From: Adiantum capillus-veneris | Lineage: Eukaryota; Streptophyta; Polypodiopsida; Polypodiales; Pteridaceae | DNA length: 64,000 nt | Direction of reading: 5' to 3' | NCBI GenBank assembly: GCA_014529385.2 | Contig: CM043950.1 | Span: 67,212,935 to 67,276,934 of the forward strand | Shown: positions 46,200 to 57,468 of the stretch, piece by piece | How positions within the stretch are numbered: position 1 is the stretch's first letter | Layout of the letters: each line of letters begins with the position of its first letter | Translations under genes and position numbers: made by a program | The notes under the pieces: model-generated | What the model was told of the DNA's origin: nothing | Databases searched by the model: none | The model's input: the letters and a program-made list of their open reading frames with translations, nothing else

Positions 46200-47198
46200 T
46201 AACTAGCTCGCGCGACCTCGCTCTAGCAGCACGCCTCGACGGTCCAATAGCTCAAGGAGCAATTTGGAGCGCGAATGTCGCATGTACTGACTCGGAGAGA
46301 GATCCGTTGACGCATGTCAAGCGACGCAGCATGGAGAATAATAGGTGCACGTAGAGCTAGGGCGACCACAGACTTATAATATTTTGTTTTTCATAGGTGG
46401 CCATTGCCATCAGTTTGAGGATCTAGCTGCCAGTCTCCCAATTTCTCATCATATTCTCCATGTCTTCCTCATTTCCGTCCAATGTAGCCCGTAGGAAAGC
46501 AACCATGAGGCACCTTGAAAAGTTGTGCATTGATGTTTTCGAGATCCCTGAAGCGCACATAATGGATGTCCAACACTTCAATTGCAATACCGGTACCCAT
46601 ATTGTGTGAACAAGGTTAAGTTGTTTATTATGATCCCACCCTAATTCCGACTAGAAAGTGCAGCTAGCTGATGTGAATTGAAGAATGGGAAGCCTAAGCC
46701 ATTTATGCTCCCGCTCGGGCGTGCACTGCTATAGAGAGAGAGAGAGAGAGAGAGAGCAGGGAGGAGTTCTCTCGATCTTGAAGCTCTCCATTGCTATTAT
46801 TCTCTTCTAAATTTCATATTGAGGAAAACTTGACCTCTGAAAGCATCATGCACTTAGACAAGACGGTGGTGGTTGTTGGTGAGCGCTAATTGTGTGCGCC
46901 TTTTAATGCAGTTGTGCTCTCTCAGACAAAATCTTTCATCGACCCAAAGAGAAAAAAGCTATGATTTTGTTGTCAAGGACGGCCACGACCGTGTTGCATT
47001 CAAAATTGATAGTTGTGCCCTCAATTGGCTACCCTCCTGGACCACGTTGTCCATACTTCTTTGTGTGTCCACAAGTCGAAGTGGGATAGCATCACAAAAT
47101 GATTATATCAAGGAAACATGTAAACAGTGCTCGAAAGAAAATTAGCCAAACATCTTTTGTATGCTTTTGTGCTATCGCCTTCAAAGAACAGTGCAATT

Positions 47199-47235
<37 letters not shown>

Positions 47236-47311
47236 ATCTACAAGAGCGAGCATAGATAAGATTGGGCATTGAAGGCATATTGTGTTACATGAGAGACACA
47301 ATTTTCCATGG

Positions 47312-47363
<52 letters not shown>

Positions 47364-47438
47364 CCAATTGCACAGTACACACTATGCTCCCCTTTGTAAT
47401 CTTGGAATTTCATAATGCTAATGATAGTGTCTTAAGCC

Positions 47439-47471
<33 letters not shown>

Positions 47472-48067
47472 ACACACACACAGAGTATATCCAATTGCAC
47501 AGTACATGCTATGCTCACCTTTGTACTCTTGGATGTTTGTAATGATAATGATATATAGTGTCTTAAGCCGAGAGAGAGAGAGAGAGAAATTTTGTGATTC
47601 TTCACTTTTTTTTTGGGAGAAAACGATAGCACCCACTCCCTTTAAAAGTTGGTATATTCTCACATGTAATCTCACCATATCATTGAGAAGTATCTCTTGG
47701 GATTCATTGTTTATTAGCCTTTTCCTTTTAGACATACTGGTGATATTCTCTCCACACTTCCTCAAAATCTATTTTCTTACCCTCAAATTTAAAATTTAGA
47801 GGTAAATCTCAAATTTATATGTGGGTTTACTACGTTTTTTAAAGCACTGACTGTAAATGAAACATCTCATACCTTGCATCCTAACATTTAATTAGAGTCT
47901 TCAAAATTTAGGTTCAATAAAGCATTTTAGCGTTTTCAGACGGTCTAGAGCTCCATTAACCCATCTTGTGAGAGCGTAGCTACATTTGACAATGATTAAG
48001 CACATTAGCATTTACGGACCACAGTGTTGCCACAAGCTTTTCTAGATGAAGGTGCTCGTGCAAATAT
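46200..48067. other. Spacer with microsatellites; no confident gene
   Basis: GA tracts lie at 46735-46758, 47205-47232 and 47313-47360, and CA at 47441-47481. A plus-strand frame after a TTTTAATGCAG acceptor-like site (46900-47145) has coding-like composition (REKSYDFVVKDGHDRVAFKID) but is not recognised. The CACTA element inserted at 48067/48068; flanking DNA continues at 56075. Confidence 0.4.
47361..47572. repeat. Diverged tandem duplication, about 122 bp
   Basis: CCAATTGCACAGTACA, CTATGCTC, CCTTTGTA and TCTTGGA recur at 47365-47440 and 47488-47570, each copy ending GTGTCTTAAGCC followed by a dinucleotide repeat. The following microsatellite differs (CA in one, GA in the other). Confidence 0.7.
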
Positions 48068-48081
48068 CACTACAAGAGGTT
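48068..48081 (+). repeat. CACTA left terminal inverted repeat
   Basis: CACTACAAGAGGTT, with a perfect inverse at 56061-56074. TAT flanks it. Confidence 0.95.
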
Positions 48082-48139
48082 GTGTGCTCTTGTGACGCTG
48101 TTAGCGATGGAAATACACTGGGTTTTTATAACCCCCGGC

Positions 48140-48330
48140 GTCGCTAAAACCGTCGCTAATAGCGTCGCTACGAGAGCGTCGCTATATGCAATGCTATAGG
48201 CGTCGCTATATAGAGACGCTCATAGCGACGGTCATAGCGACGGTTATAGCGACGTTTACACAGAAGTCTATAGCGACGCTCATAGCGACGCTACAGAGCC
48301 ATAAATAGCGACGGTTATAGCGACGCCCGA
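48140..48330. repeat. CACTA left subterminal repeats (about 12 copies of TAGCGACG)
   Basis: Five copies of CGTCGCTA are followed by seven of TAGCGACG, with near-symmetrical arrangement (GCGTCGCTATATAG...ATAGCGACG). In En/Spm such motifs are bound by the TNPA protein. About four more copies lie at the right end (55950-56055). Confidence 0.88.
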
Positions 48331-48681
48331 GAGATTTTTTTTTTGGTGACAGGGCATTCAATGCCCGGCCACCCATCAACCATATTGTACTTGATTCACT
48401 TTTTAAAAAAAGTGCAAGGGTAGATAATAGACCCAAAATAGTCACCCACAAGACGCATTGTTTGCAAAATTGACAAGCGTAAAATTGACAATTGTACATA
48501 TCATAGGCAAAATGAATTGATTGGCAAATGTAATAATGACAATTGTACAACATCATAGGCATAAAGAATTGATTGGCAAAATGAACTGCGGTGACAAATG
48601 TAATAATATACATGGTTCAAAAAGACGTATAAAATCCGTCTCATGATACATAAGCTATGAGAAACCCTAAACTAATGCTAT

Positions 48682-50022
48682 CTAGCGACGGCTAAACTGA
48701 CGTCGTCTAGTCAGACGTCTCATCGCGTCCAAGTGGCGTATCTGTCGGATTCTGCAAAAAAAGACAATAAGACAGCTTTTAGTAAGTATAAACATATAAT
48801 GACATTTATAAAACAATACAAAAAATAGAAAAGAGTAAACCCTAATACTAACCATGCCGCCGCGAGAACTGAGAATGTCCATCAGGGCGTTTAAGCCCTT
48901 CCTGCCTGCGTACTCGCGCTCGTACGGTGTGGGATCACGTCCTGTCATCGACCACTGTCAAAACATACAAAGATTTCATTATGTTAGAATTAAAAAACTC
49001 ATAAACCCTAAACTATCGAACATAAAGAGCAATGCGAAAACACTGACAAAATCGGCCTCAAATGATGCCCATCCACCGCTCCCCAAGTGGTGCGATCTCC
49101 GTGCCTCTACTCGCGCTCTGGCTGCATCCTTTTGTTGCTTCCACTTGTCTAGATTCTCGCGCGCTGCTTTCTTCGCATTCTTTCAATCTTCTTTGGCCAG
49201 CCAATCTGGCCTGTTCCACCCATGCTTGATTGCTTTTTGCACTTCGGAACGCTTGTGTTTGCAGTATTCGCGCATTCGAATCTTCATCAGGTCTTCATTG
49301 AAGCGCTGATCCCGTGTTAGAACGGGAAACTCATCATGAAGTATGCCGATGACTCTGTTTTTTAAATCACTTGGTACTTCACTCCATTTGTTTAGTATGT
49401 AGTGTCTAAACAGCTGAGAGCAAAGACCACGCATGCGCGAGATCACCTTCTTGCCGTCATCATCCATGATGATGTCGCCGCTGAAGTTGACGGAGTAAGG
49501 CAAGCCCTATGGCCGGTGACGCATGAACCTGGGTGTCCCGGTAGGGGTCTCTAGCAACGTGTCGATGGGGGTATGGACGTCAGGTGTCTCCATCGGCGTC
49601 TGGGCCCCGAAGCGAGGAGTGTCGAGTGGGGTGGCTCTTGGCGGAGTAGGTAGAGGTGTGTAGCTGCTAGGAACAGTCAGCCGCGCAAAACCTGGCGTAG
49701 ATGGCGATGTTGTGGCTGGTGTGGGGGCGGGCAAAGAAGGGGAGGGTAAAGAGCCTCGTCGAACACGAGGCGGTGTGGAGGCATCGACGGCGGAATCCCC
49801 ACAACAACCGCCACCGCCACCGCCACCACTAGAGCGCCGGTGTCTAGACGAGTGTGAAGATCGTCTCGTCGACGCCGAAGCTTCGGAGCGCGCCGAATGC
49901 TCCGAAAGAGAGGGAGATGCGGATGGAGTAGGAACGCGCAATGATGCGCCAGAGCGATGACGCTCCACGTACCACTGTCTCTGCTGCGGTGACAAAGAAG
50001 AAAGAAACTCCTCATCATCCAT
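48682..50022 (-). pseudogene. CACTA second gene, Transposase_24 / TNPA-like
   Basis: ATG at 50022 opens MDDEEFLSSLSPQQRQWY. A Ser/Thr/Pro/Gly-rich region follows, including a run of seven Gly. An in-frame TAG (after FMRHRP, about 49508) interrupts the frame, which goes on with LPYSVNFSGDIIMDDDGKK, LFRHYILNKWSEVPSDLKN and RMREYCKHKRSEVQKAIKHG. That matches the Ptta/En/Spm transposase (Transposase_24) pattern. A TGA follows at 49183, then KKAARENLDKWKQQKDA, then an exon with DPTPYEREYAGRKG (48948-48850) and a last small exon. It would bind the subterminal motifs. Confidence 0.75.
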
Positions 50023-50294
50023 ACCTGCATTAAACACACGAATATTTAAACTTAATATTGAATGAATAGAGTAGACAATGACGCAAAGACCATTAAATAC
50101 AATGACGTAATGACGCATATAAATACAATGACGCAATGAATTGAGTGATAGAAGAGGCAAGTCGAAAACTCAGAATTTTCAATCAAAAGATGTGAGCGCG
50201 AGTAGAAAAGAGCGTTATACACCATGGAAGGTACTTAGAGAGCCAGAGCTTTTACAACACGGAGCAAAATTGTTCAAATACAATATTTGTGTCT

Positions 50295-53200
50295 TTAAGA
50301 GATCTCTCTCTCATCCTCGCATAACTCAGCATAACTTCCTATATCTATATAGAGCTCTCCGTTTAAACACATATCCTCTGTTTCATTTTGTAGCTCCTCT
50401 GCATGCACCCCATATAGAGTAGTAGCATCTTGATGCTCGTCTGGCACCACCGCAGCGGCTTCTGATTGAGCATCTTCTCTGATCTCCTCCATTGATGCCG
50501 TTGTGATTGGCACATGGTAGCCTTCATACGTCCTTGCACTACGAGGGGCTACCTCTATGACGTACCACCAGTTTGATGTAGACTTTGTAGAATGAAATAT
50601 TACCTGCCAGAGCCACATAACTTACATGAGAGCTTTCAAGCACATAACTTGTAAAAGGGGGATGTTAACTATTTACATACTTACTTGTTCACAATGCTCG
50701 GGTAGTACGAAAGTGTCTCTTAGGTCAGTCCATTTCTTAGTAGAATCCACCTCAAGAAAACCAGACTCTCCTCTACGCACAGTAGCGTTGCGACCCTCCA
50801 TGATTATCTTGAACCATTGCACGTCGAACAAGTCGACAAAAAATCCTCTGTAATCGATCCTCAAAATCTCTTGTAGCGTGCCGAAGTAAGTGAGTTCCAC
50901 CACCACAGGATCTACATCAGAGGACAATCGTCACCTATACTGTTCAAATTTTGCCATGATTCCACAATCTTGAGTAAAACGCTTTTTGTCGATCCGTTCC
51001 ACCCTAAAATGTTGACCTTTACACCATGCTGCTGTGTATGACTTATACTACAACGAACAAAGATTATGAGTGGCCGTTCAAACGTTTAGAAATAAAGTCA
51101 CTAGCTAGTCGTACATTGCAAACTTACCTTGGTCGCGCAACCCCGAGAGTACTCCTACTCTTCCTCAGTCACTTCGTCACCGCATTGTTGTACGCTTTTC
51201 AATTGGTTGGGCAACCATCTTAAGCTCATGAATGTTGGTAGGCTCTCCAGAACCATCGGATAGTGCATTGGTGGTCGTCTTCCCCATCTCCACTCGATTC
51301 GTGACCTTTGTCGCTCTTGCTTTGCATCCTCATATTGTGAAATCCACTTTTGCATCACTGGATTGTGAAGCATGAAAAATCGGTTGATTTTAGCCTCTAG
51401 ATCTTCCGTCATCTTCTTCTCAACACTGAGATTGCACATGACAATGCCAGATATGCGCTCATCATCTATGGTTCGCCATAGCGTGTCCCGGGCTTTATCA
51501 AATCCGTCTAGCCACTCTCCAATGTACACTAGGGACTCTGATACCAACCAACCTTCTGCCATGCTACCCTCCGGACGTGCCTTTTGACACACATATCCCT
51601 TAAGCGTTTTCATGAAATGTTCTAAGAAGAACATCCATCTGGAATGAACTGTGCCAGCTATTTCCACCTCATCAACTATGTGAACAAGAAGATGCACCTG
51701 AATGGTTAGCATGGTAGTAGGAAAATGTTTCTCAAACATGAACACAAGCTCCGCAGCATTTAGTTTGGCGAATGGTATGGAGTCTACGTTGATCTCCTTT
51801 TGTGAGATCCATTGCACCAGCTTTGCAAGTTTGTAGATTGTGTTACGGATGTTGAGAGACAAACATCCCTCAATGGCAACCGGTAAAATAAACTGTAAAG
51901 TATGTGCAGCAATGATATTAAAGTCCACATTTTATGCAATGATATTAAAGTCCACTATGAACGTACCTGACACATTTTATGCCAATCGTGTGACTTCAAA
52001 CCGGTAAGCTTTCCTTCTTTAGTAAAACACGTTCGGAGCGAGTGCATTACGCCAGTGGGGGTCCGCAAAGATCGAATGGTCTCTTTTACTTTGTGTTCTT
52101 GTGCTCCTGTGAGAATCCATGGTGCTTTAGGGAGTTTTATCGATCCATCAGACGCTGTTTGCGGCCAATATTGCTCCATACGATCCACATTTCTAAGGTA
52201 AACTCTGGCTCCCAAAGTATCTTTCTTGCCGGTCAGATGGTCCCATAGTAGATTACCCACATTCTTGAATATGTGCATTGGATCGAGCAAGTGATTCATC
52301 ATGAGTCGGGGCCAGTATGGTAACTCGTACCATAGAGATAGTCTCTTCATCCCTAGAGGCAATCCGTCATCGCAGTACATCTCCTTCTGCTCTAACCATG
52401 CTTGTGCAGACATCCTTGGTGGCTCTCTTCCCAAAAAGCCGTCGCGTAACACATGATTCTCTGGAAGATACGCTTGATGACCTTCGTAGATTTGCTTCTT
52501 CAGTGAGGACGCCCTACGTGCATTCAGCCTAGGTCCACATGTGACACATGCTCTGTATCCGCTTGTTTGAAGCCCTGCATGTATACACATGATAATAGAT
52601 CAACTATGGGAAAAAACAAGATTTACAGTGTCTGAGTGAGGAGTGTCAATAGATCACCTGAGCATTCTGTTAGCCCGGGATAGTCATGCATGGTCCACAT
52701 TAGAATGCCTCTGATCAAAGCATTCCGTCGTCTTGTGTGTCCACTCATATCCACCACCTCTATGCCAATCCACAATTGTTGTAGCTCTTCCAATAGTGGA
52801 TGAAGATACACATCCATATTCTCCACTTTATATCGCCCTGGCACAATCAAGCTTAGCCATAGGTGCCCCTTCTTCATAGTCAACCATGGGGGAATGTTGT
52901 AGTTGACGATGACAATGGGCCATACACTGTAAGACGTTGATCTTTGACCAAATGGATTTACGCCATCCATAGCCAGGCCTAAGCGCAAATTTTGAGCTTC
53001 CCTGGTAAAATCCGACCATGTTCCATCTATATGTTTCCAGGCCACGCAATCTGCAGGAATTCGTAGCACACCATCCAAAGATTTATTCTCCTCATGCCAT
53101 GATGCTAGGGCGGCCATGGACTTACATTCGAAATGTATTCCCCTCTGAAAAGAATGCAGTCATTAGGACAAGCGTGGATAGAATTGTAATCCATCCCCAA

Positions 53201-53907
53201 TTTCGCAAAATCTTTCTTGCTTCATCTCAGGAATCTGGCATCACATTGTCAGCTGGTAGTATGTGCTCTTTAAGCAATCTACACAACATAAAAATACGAT
53301 ACAGTCGTGTAAAAATCTATCAGATCATTATACATTTAGAGTTTTATTAAAGTAAACTAATTGTAATAGATCACCTGAAAAGCGCTGTGACGCTAGTGTC
53401 ACTCCATCCAAACTTTGCCTGCATGTTGAGAAGAACCACGAGTGCTTTCAATCTAAACATACGTGCTCCATTATGCAATGGCGTATCGGCTTCACTTTTC
53501 ATATCATCATAGATAATCCTTTCTGAATCCATGATCGTCTCGATCATTTCATCAATCTCGGGCTCAAACATTGCCTCGTTGGGAATGTGCTCTGCATGAT
53601 CATCCTCCAAGCTGTCAGAGGCTACATCTTGTGGCCTCACATATGCTGCTTGACCAAAGCGCCTGCGAACACGTCTATTGGGTTGCAAGATTGCTGCTTG
53701 TTGGCCAGCGTCAGAGTCCGACGAGTTATAATTGGCAACAACTTGATCTATAATAGATGGATTGAACTCGCCAAATTCTTGAACGTGCTGCAAAGAAACA
53801 CGTCTTGTCCGTCGCACAGCATGCTTGCATTGATTACAAGGACATAAGACCCTTGTTGAGAGATAGGTATTTCGGTTGGACGGTCCCACATCCTCGTCAC
53901 TACTCAT
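50295..53907 (-). pseudogene. CACTA TNP2 transposase gene
   Basis: Exon 1 (53907-53375) has a CPCNQC transposase-associated motif and ends ALFR at a GTGATC donor. The next exon reads LLKEHILPADNVMPDS, then TGA and a one-base shift, then MDYNSIHACPNDCILF. Then come RLGLAMDGVNPFG, YNIPPWL and NMDVYLHPLLEEL (53117-52623); GYRACVTCG and LLDPMHIFKNVG (52590-51955); a DUF4218-like part with VHLLVHIVDEVE and RWMFFLEHFMKTLK (51928-51155); and a DUF4216-like part (VVVELTYFGTLQEI, about 51060-50620) with an acidic end. Many TNP2 proteins have MHIEKN where this has MHIFKN, a difference in the presumed catalytic region that may be a lineage trait. Confidence 0.88.
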
Positions 53908-53978
53908 AATGAGGATAAAAATCTTATAACCTGGACAACAAATTTAATATTCTATTGGCATTCTTCGTCTTCTCTCTC

Positions 53979-54029
<51 letters not shown>

Positions 54030-54278
54030 CTCACATTCTCTAGTCATGTCCAATCCCCGCACACCTCGGTCTAGAGGTGCACGGAGATCAGAACCACCGG
54101 GTTATAATCTCGTCTTTATTGGTCAATACCTATATTTGTGGGTACAAGAAATCTACAGACCCACGTCTACATGATACTGCATGTAGTGGACAAAACCCCT
54201 TTGCCTCTTCTCTAGCTGTAGCACTTCACAGCATCTTAACATCTTTTCACAGTAGATCTTTTCACTGTTCGTCTAACT

Positions 54279-54292
54279 CTAAACCCTAAACC
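54279..54292 (+). repeat. Telobox-like CTAAACCCTAAACC
   Basis: Two near-telomeric units upstream of the transposase start, leading into TAAACCTAAATCTAA-type repeats. Single AAACCCTAA words also occur at about 48660 and 49005 in the element. Confidence 0.6.
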
Positions 54293-54309
54293 GTAAGTAA
54301 TTCTTGCGT

Positions 54310-54459
54310 GGACTCGATCTAACGTAAATAAGAGTAAATCTAAATAAACGTAAATCTAACTAAAAATAAACCTAAATCTAATTTAACGTAAGTCTACATC
54401 TAACCTAATCTTTAACGTCTTTTGGGATAGTTTCCTACGACGTTAAAACTCTCTTCTTC

Positions 54460-54499
<40 letters not shown>

Positions 54500-55200
54500 A
54501 CCTAAATAAACCTAAGTCTAATCTAATATAACATAAATCTAAATCTAACGTAAATTATGTTATATTAAAAACAAAGAACTAAACTAACAGGGATTATAAG
54601 AACCTTAAAATTGATTTAACACATAATTTTTCACATAACTCGGCAAGAGTTGGCATTCTCATCACTAAAGATGTGAGAGTTAACTTCCAGCGGTGACGTT
54701 GCCTCATCTCCATCCACATCTGACGACAGCAATTGGCCCTTTGGACCGTTCTTGCTCTTGTTACTAACTTTGAAGTTTCTGTTGAATGACTAGAGGTTGT
54801 CTAGATGGTCATTGTCGGGGATGTAGTGACTCTTGCCACCCTGAAGATCCACCTTCTTCCCTATTTTCTAAAGACATTTCACCAGTACTTTTGGATCGAC
54901 GGAGCCCACCATGAGTGAAGGCAGCAATACCCTATATTCCATTGAGGGCTTTCTTCACCCGCTTCATGCAGGCATCGCAGTCTATGGAGACCTAAATCTA
55001 ATCTAATATAACGTAAATCTAAATCTAGCGTAAATAAACGTAAATCTAGCTAAAAATAAACCTAAATCTAATCTAATTTAACTTAAATAAACCTAAATCT
55101 AATTTAACGTAAGTCTACATCTAACCTAATCTTTAACGTCTTTTAGGATAGTTTCCTACGACGTTATAACTCTCTTCTTCTTGTGTGTGTGCGCGTGTGT
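54310..55200. repeat. Duplicated TAAACCTAAATCTAA-type block around the HMA fragment
   Basis: A block of about 150 bp (54340-54480) recurs at 55050-55190. Both run through TAAACCTAAATCTAA and TAACGTAAGTCTACATCTAA to TAGTTTCCTACGACGTTA and a GT tract. A third short copy of the last phrase is at 55350. The two long copies bracket the HMA fragment. Confidence 0.8.
54666..54992 (-). pseudogene. Captured HMA-domain (heavy-metal-associated, HIPP-like) gene fragment
   Basis: The minus strand reads VSIDCDACMKRVKKALNGI with the CxxC metal-binding motif. After one frameshift it reads GSVDPKVLVKCL and KIGKKVDL, matching the second half of an HMA domain in order and spacing. A Lys/Asn/Ser-rich tail (NKSKNGPKGQLLSS) follows. 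Three in-frame stops, all TAG, and the shift show it is dead. Such domains bind copper, zinc or other metals in plant HIPP proteins. It lies inside the CACTA element, upstream of its transposase gene, so the transposon carries a host gene piece. Confidence 0.72.
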
Positions 55201-55394
55201 GGATGTGTGTGCCAATAAAAAGAGATAAATGGTATAACCTTTCTATCACCCATGCCAAGTATGATAGATTGGTTATGCCATTTCCCTCTTGAATAATAGG
55301 TCTTGAGTTCAACTCCTCGTCGGCTAGATCTTTAGGTCTTTTAATTGTAATTAGTTTCCTACGACGTTAAATTAGTTTCTCTCTCTTTCTCTCT

Positions 55395-55605
55395 CAATGT
55401 GTGTGCGTTTTTTTGTTTATGCATGTTTTCTCTCTCTTTTCCTCTCTCAATGTGTGCGTTTTTTGTTTATGCATGTTCTCTCTCTCTTTTCCTCTCTCAA
55501 TGTGTGCGTTTTTTGTTTATGCATGCTCTCTCTCTTTTCCTCTCTCAATGTGTGTGTGCATTCTTTGTTTATGTATGTGTGTGTGCGTTTTTGTTTATGT
55601 TTGTA

Positions 55606-55610
<5 letters not shown>
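55395..55610. repeat. About 50-bp minisatellite, 4-5 copies
   Basis: Units with TGTGTGCGTTTTTTGTTTAT followed by GCATGTTCTCTCTC and TTTTCCTCTCTCAA. The translated frames look like ORFs only because the repeat lacks stops. Confidence 0.85.
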
Positions 55611-55654
<44 letters not shown>

Positions 55655-55672
55655 AAAAACACTATGTGTGTA

Positions 55673-55727
<55 letters not shown>

Positions 55728-55789
55728 AAGAGGGAAAGGGAACATGAGAGTGAGGAGAGGGAAGGAGCATACCTGGCTCTCCTTCCTCT

Positions 55790-55824
<35 letters not shown>

Positions 55825-56060
55825 TGTGGAGAAGAAAGAGAGAGAGAGGGAGAGAGAGGGAGAGCGTTACCTGCTCCTTGCTTGAGGGCGCCGAAAAACT
55901 CATATCTGAGATCTGAGTTTTTGGGCGCTCTCTGTTATTTTTTTAGCCCAGCCGGCGTCGCTATGAGCGTCGCAAATTTACAAGTAAATTTGCGATGCTC
56001 ATAGCGAAGGCGCGATTTTTTTTTTTTGATCGTCGCTGTGTGAGCGTCGCTAATATGAAT

Positions 56061-56074
56061 AACCTCTTGTAGTG
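56061..56074 (-). repeat. CACTA right terminal inverted repeat
   Basis: The plus strand reads AACCTCTTGTAGTG, followed by the TAT duplication. Confidence 0.95.
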
Positions 56075-56077
56075 TAT

Positions 56078-57136
56078 GACAATGTCCATGATTCAAAGTG
56101 TTAAAACAATGCCTACCTTAAGTGTAAAGACAATGTCCAATGGCCCCGATATGCAAGACCTAGCTGAGATATTTCATCAATCATCTGTTGCCTTGAATAA
56201 TAGAAATTTGGTTGATCTCACTCATTCCTCGATGGCAAAAAAGGGTTTGCAATGTCGAGAAATGAATAGGTCAAATATGAGGAAGAAAAGTGTGAACATG
56301 AAGAGGTTAATGTTTTGTGGATGCAGATGTGGTACTGGTGGAGGATAGCCATAGGCTTGAGTTTGTCACTAAATCCATTGACGGGGGACGGTATGCAATT
56401 GCACGTAGGGATAAACAGATTATTGGCCTAAGGTAAAGGCTTGAAAAATGGTATGGGCAATTGGAACTGAACTAGGCTGTAAGACCACAAGCATGGGGTT
56501 GTCCCACCTTGTTCTTGGCACCACAAAAAATATACCGCATCTAGGTCAACCCTCCATGAATCCCCAGGGTTCATGGAGGGTTGTTTTTGGCTTTGCACAA
56601 CACAAGCAACATGCATACGTGGAAGATTCATGACATGGAGGTGCAAATTTGAATCGGGGCATTAGAGCACAAATAGAGTTCCTAGTGCCTTTTGGCATAA
56701 ATATAGAGATGGAAAGATTATAAAGTAGGTCTATAATTGAAGATATTGTTGAGATCATGATATAAGTGAATAGTACAACTAAGAAAATCAAATATTGAGG
56801 GGTCTAAAAAATATGTACATGTCAAATATAAATAATATAAGTGGAAAAAATATAAAGGGGTCAAAAGAAATCTCTCATTATGAGGCTACCATAAAAAGAT
56901 AAATATTTTTGGTGTTCTAATTTTTTAGAAAAAAAAGCAAAATAGATGTAGGAAGGGAAAAATCACAATAGTGAAAAAATATACACATAAATAAAACTAG
57001 TTTTTTTTGGATTTTTGTTGGGGTGGAGTTACACCAAATATAAGAGAAGCTTACATGAAAATATTTCTATATGGAATAAAGAGTATGAAAAATGGTAAGA
57101 AAAATTGTGGTAATGGTGAGGCAATGTACAGAGCAT
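56078..57136. other. Flank right of the CACTA element
   Basis: Continuation of the DNA interrupted at 48067. An open plus-strand piece (56076-56348, MTMSMIQSVKTMPTLSV) is not recognised. A 14-bp perfect palindrome arm pair (CAACCCTCCATGAA, 56547-56560 and 56570-56583) with a 9-base loop lies here. The rest is AT-rich. Confidence 0.4.
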
Positions 57137-57468
57137 AAATAACACACACCTAGGTAGAAATATTTAAATAAATACCAAAATAATTATGAAAAAATCTTTT
57201 ATTTAGGCCCTATATACAAAGAAATATTTACATACGCATGGGCCATAATATACTTATATTTTTTATATTTTTTATTTTTTTGACTCAACTAGCCCAATGA
57301 CTAGCTAATTGAGGGTTTTTTATTTCAGTAAGGAGATATGGGAAAAGTCCCCTAACTCACACGCACCTATATACAGTGAAAGGGTGAGGGTAACCACAGT
57401 GTTTGAGTGATTTGATAGGGTGAGATAACTCACTATGGAAATTACAGAGAGCGGAAAAACGGCTATCA
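57137..57468 (-). repeat. Fragment of the gag-only element's LTR
   Basis: This aligns with 4250-4574 of the left LTR (ACACACACCTA, GTAGAAATATTTAAATAAAT, GGGCCATAATATA, CTAACTCACACG/ACACACCTATATACAG). It ends at the same terminal CGGCTATCA. The rest of the LTR is missing or too diverged to see. About 15-20 percent divergence by eye marks it as a much older copy. Confidence 0.8.

Larger units (their letters stand above)
48068..56074 (-). mobile_element. CACTA (En/Spm) DNA transposon, end to end
   Basis: CACTACAAGAGGTT at 48068-48081 is the exact inverse of 56061-56074. TAT is duplicated outside both ends (48065-48067 and 56075-56077). Subterminal GCGTCGCTA/TAGCGACG motifs follow both ends. The 8.0-kb body carries, on the minus strand, a TNP2-type transposase gene and a Transposase_24-like gene, plus a captured HMA gene fragment and several minisatellites. 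Stops and one frameshift suggest the copy is no longer autonomous. Confidence 0.95.

Noticed and set aside
49712-49960. 82-codon plus-strand frame with a poly-Pro run
   Set aside because: It is antisense to the Gly/Ser/Pro-rich part of the Transposase_24-like gene.
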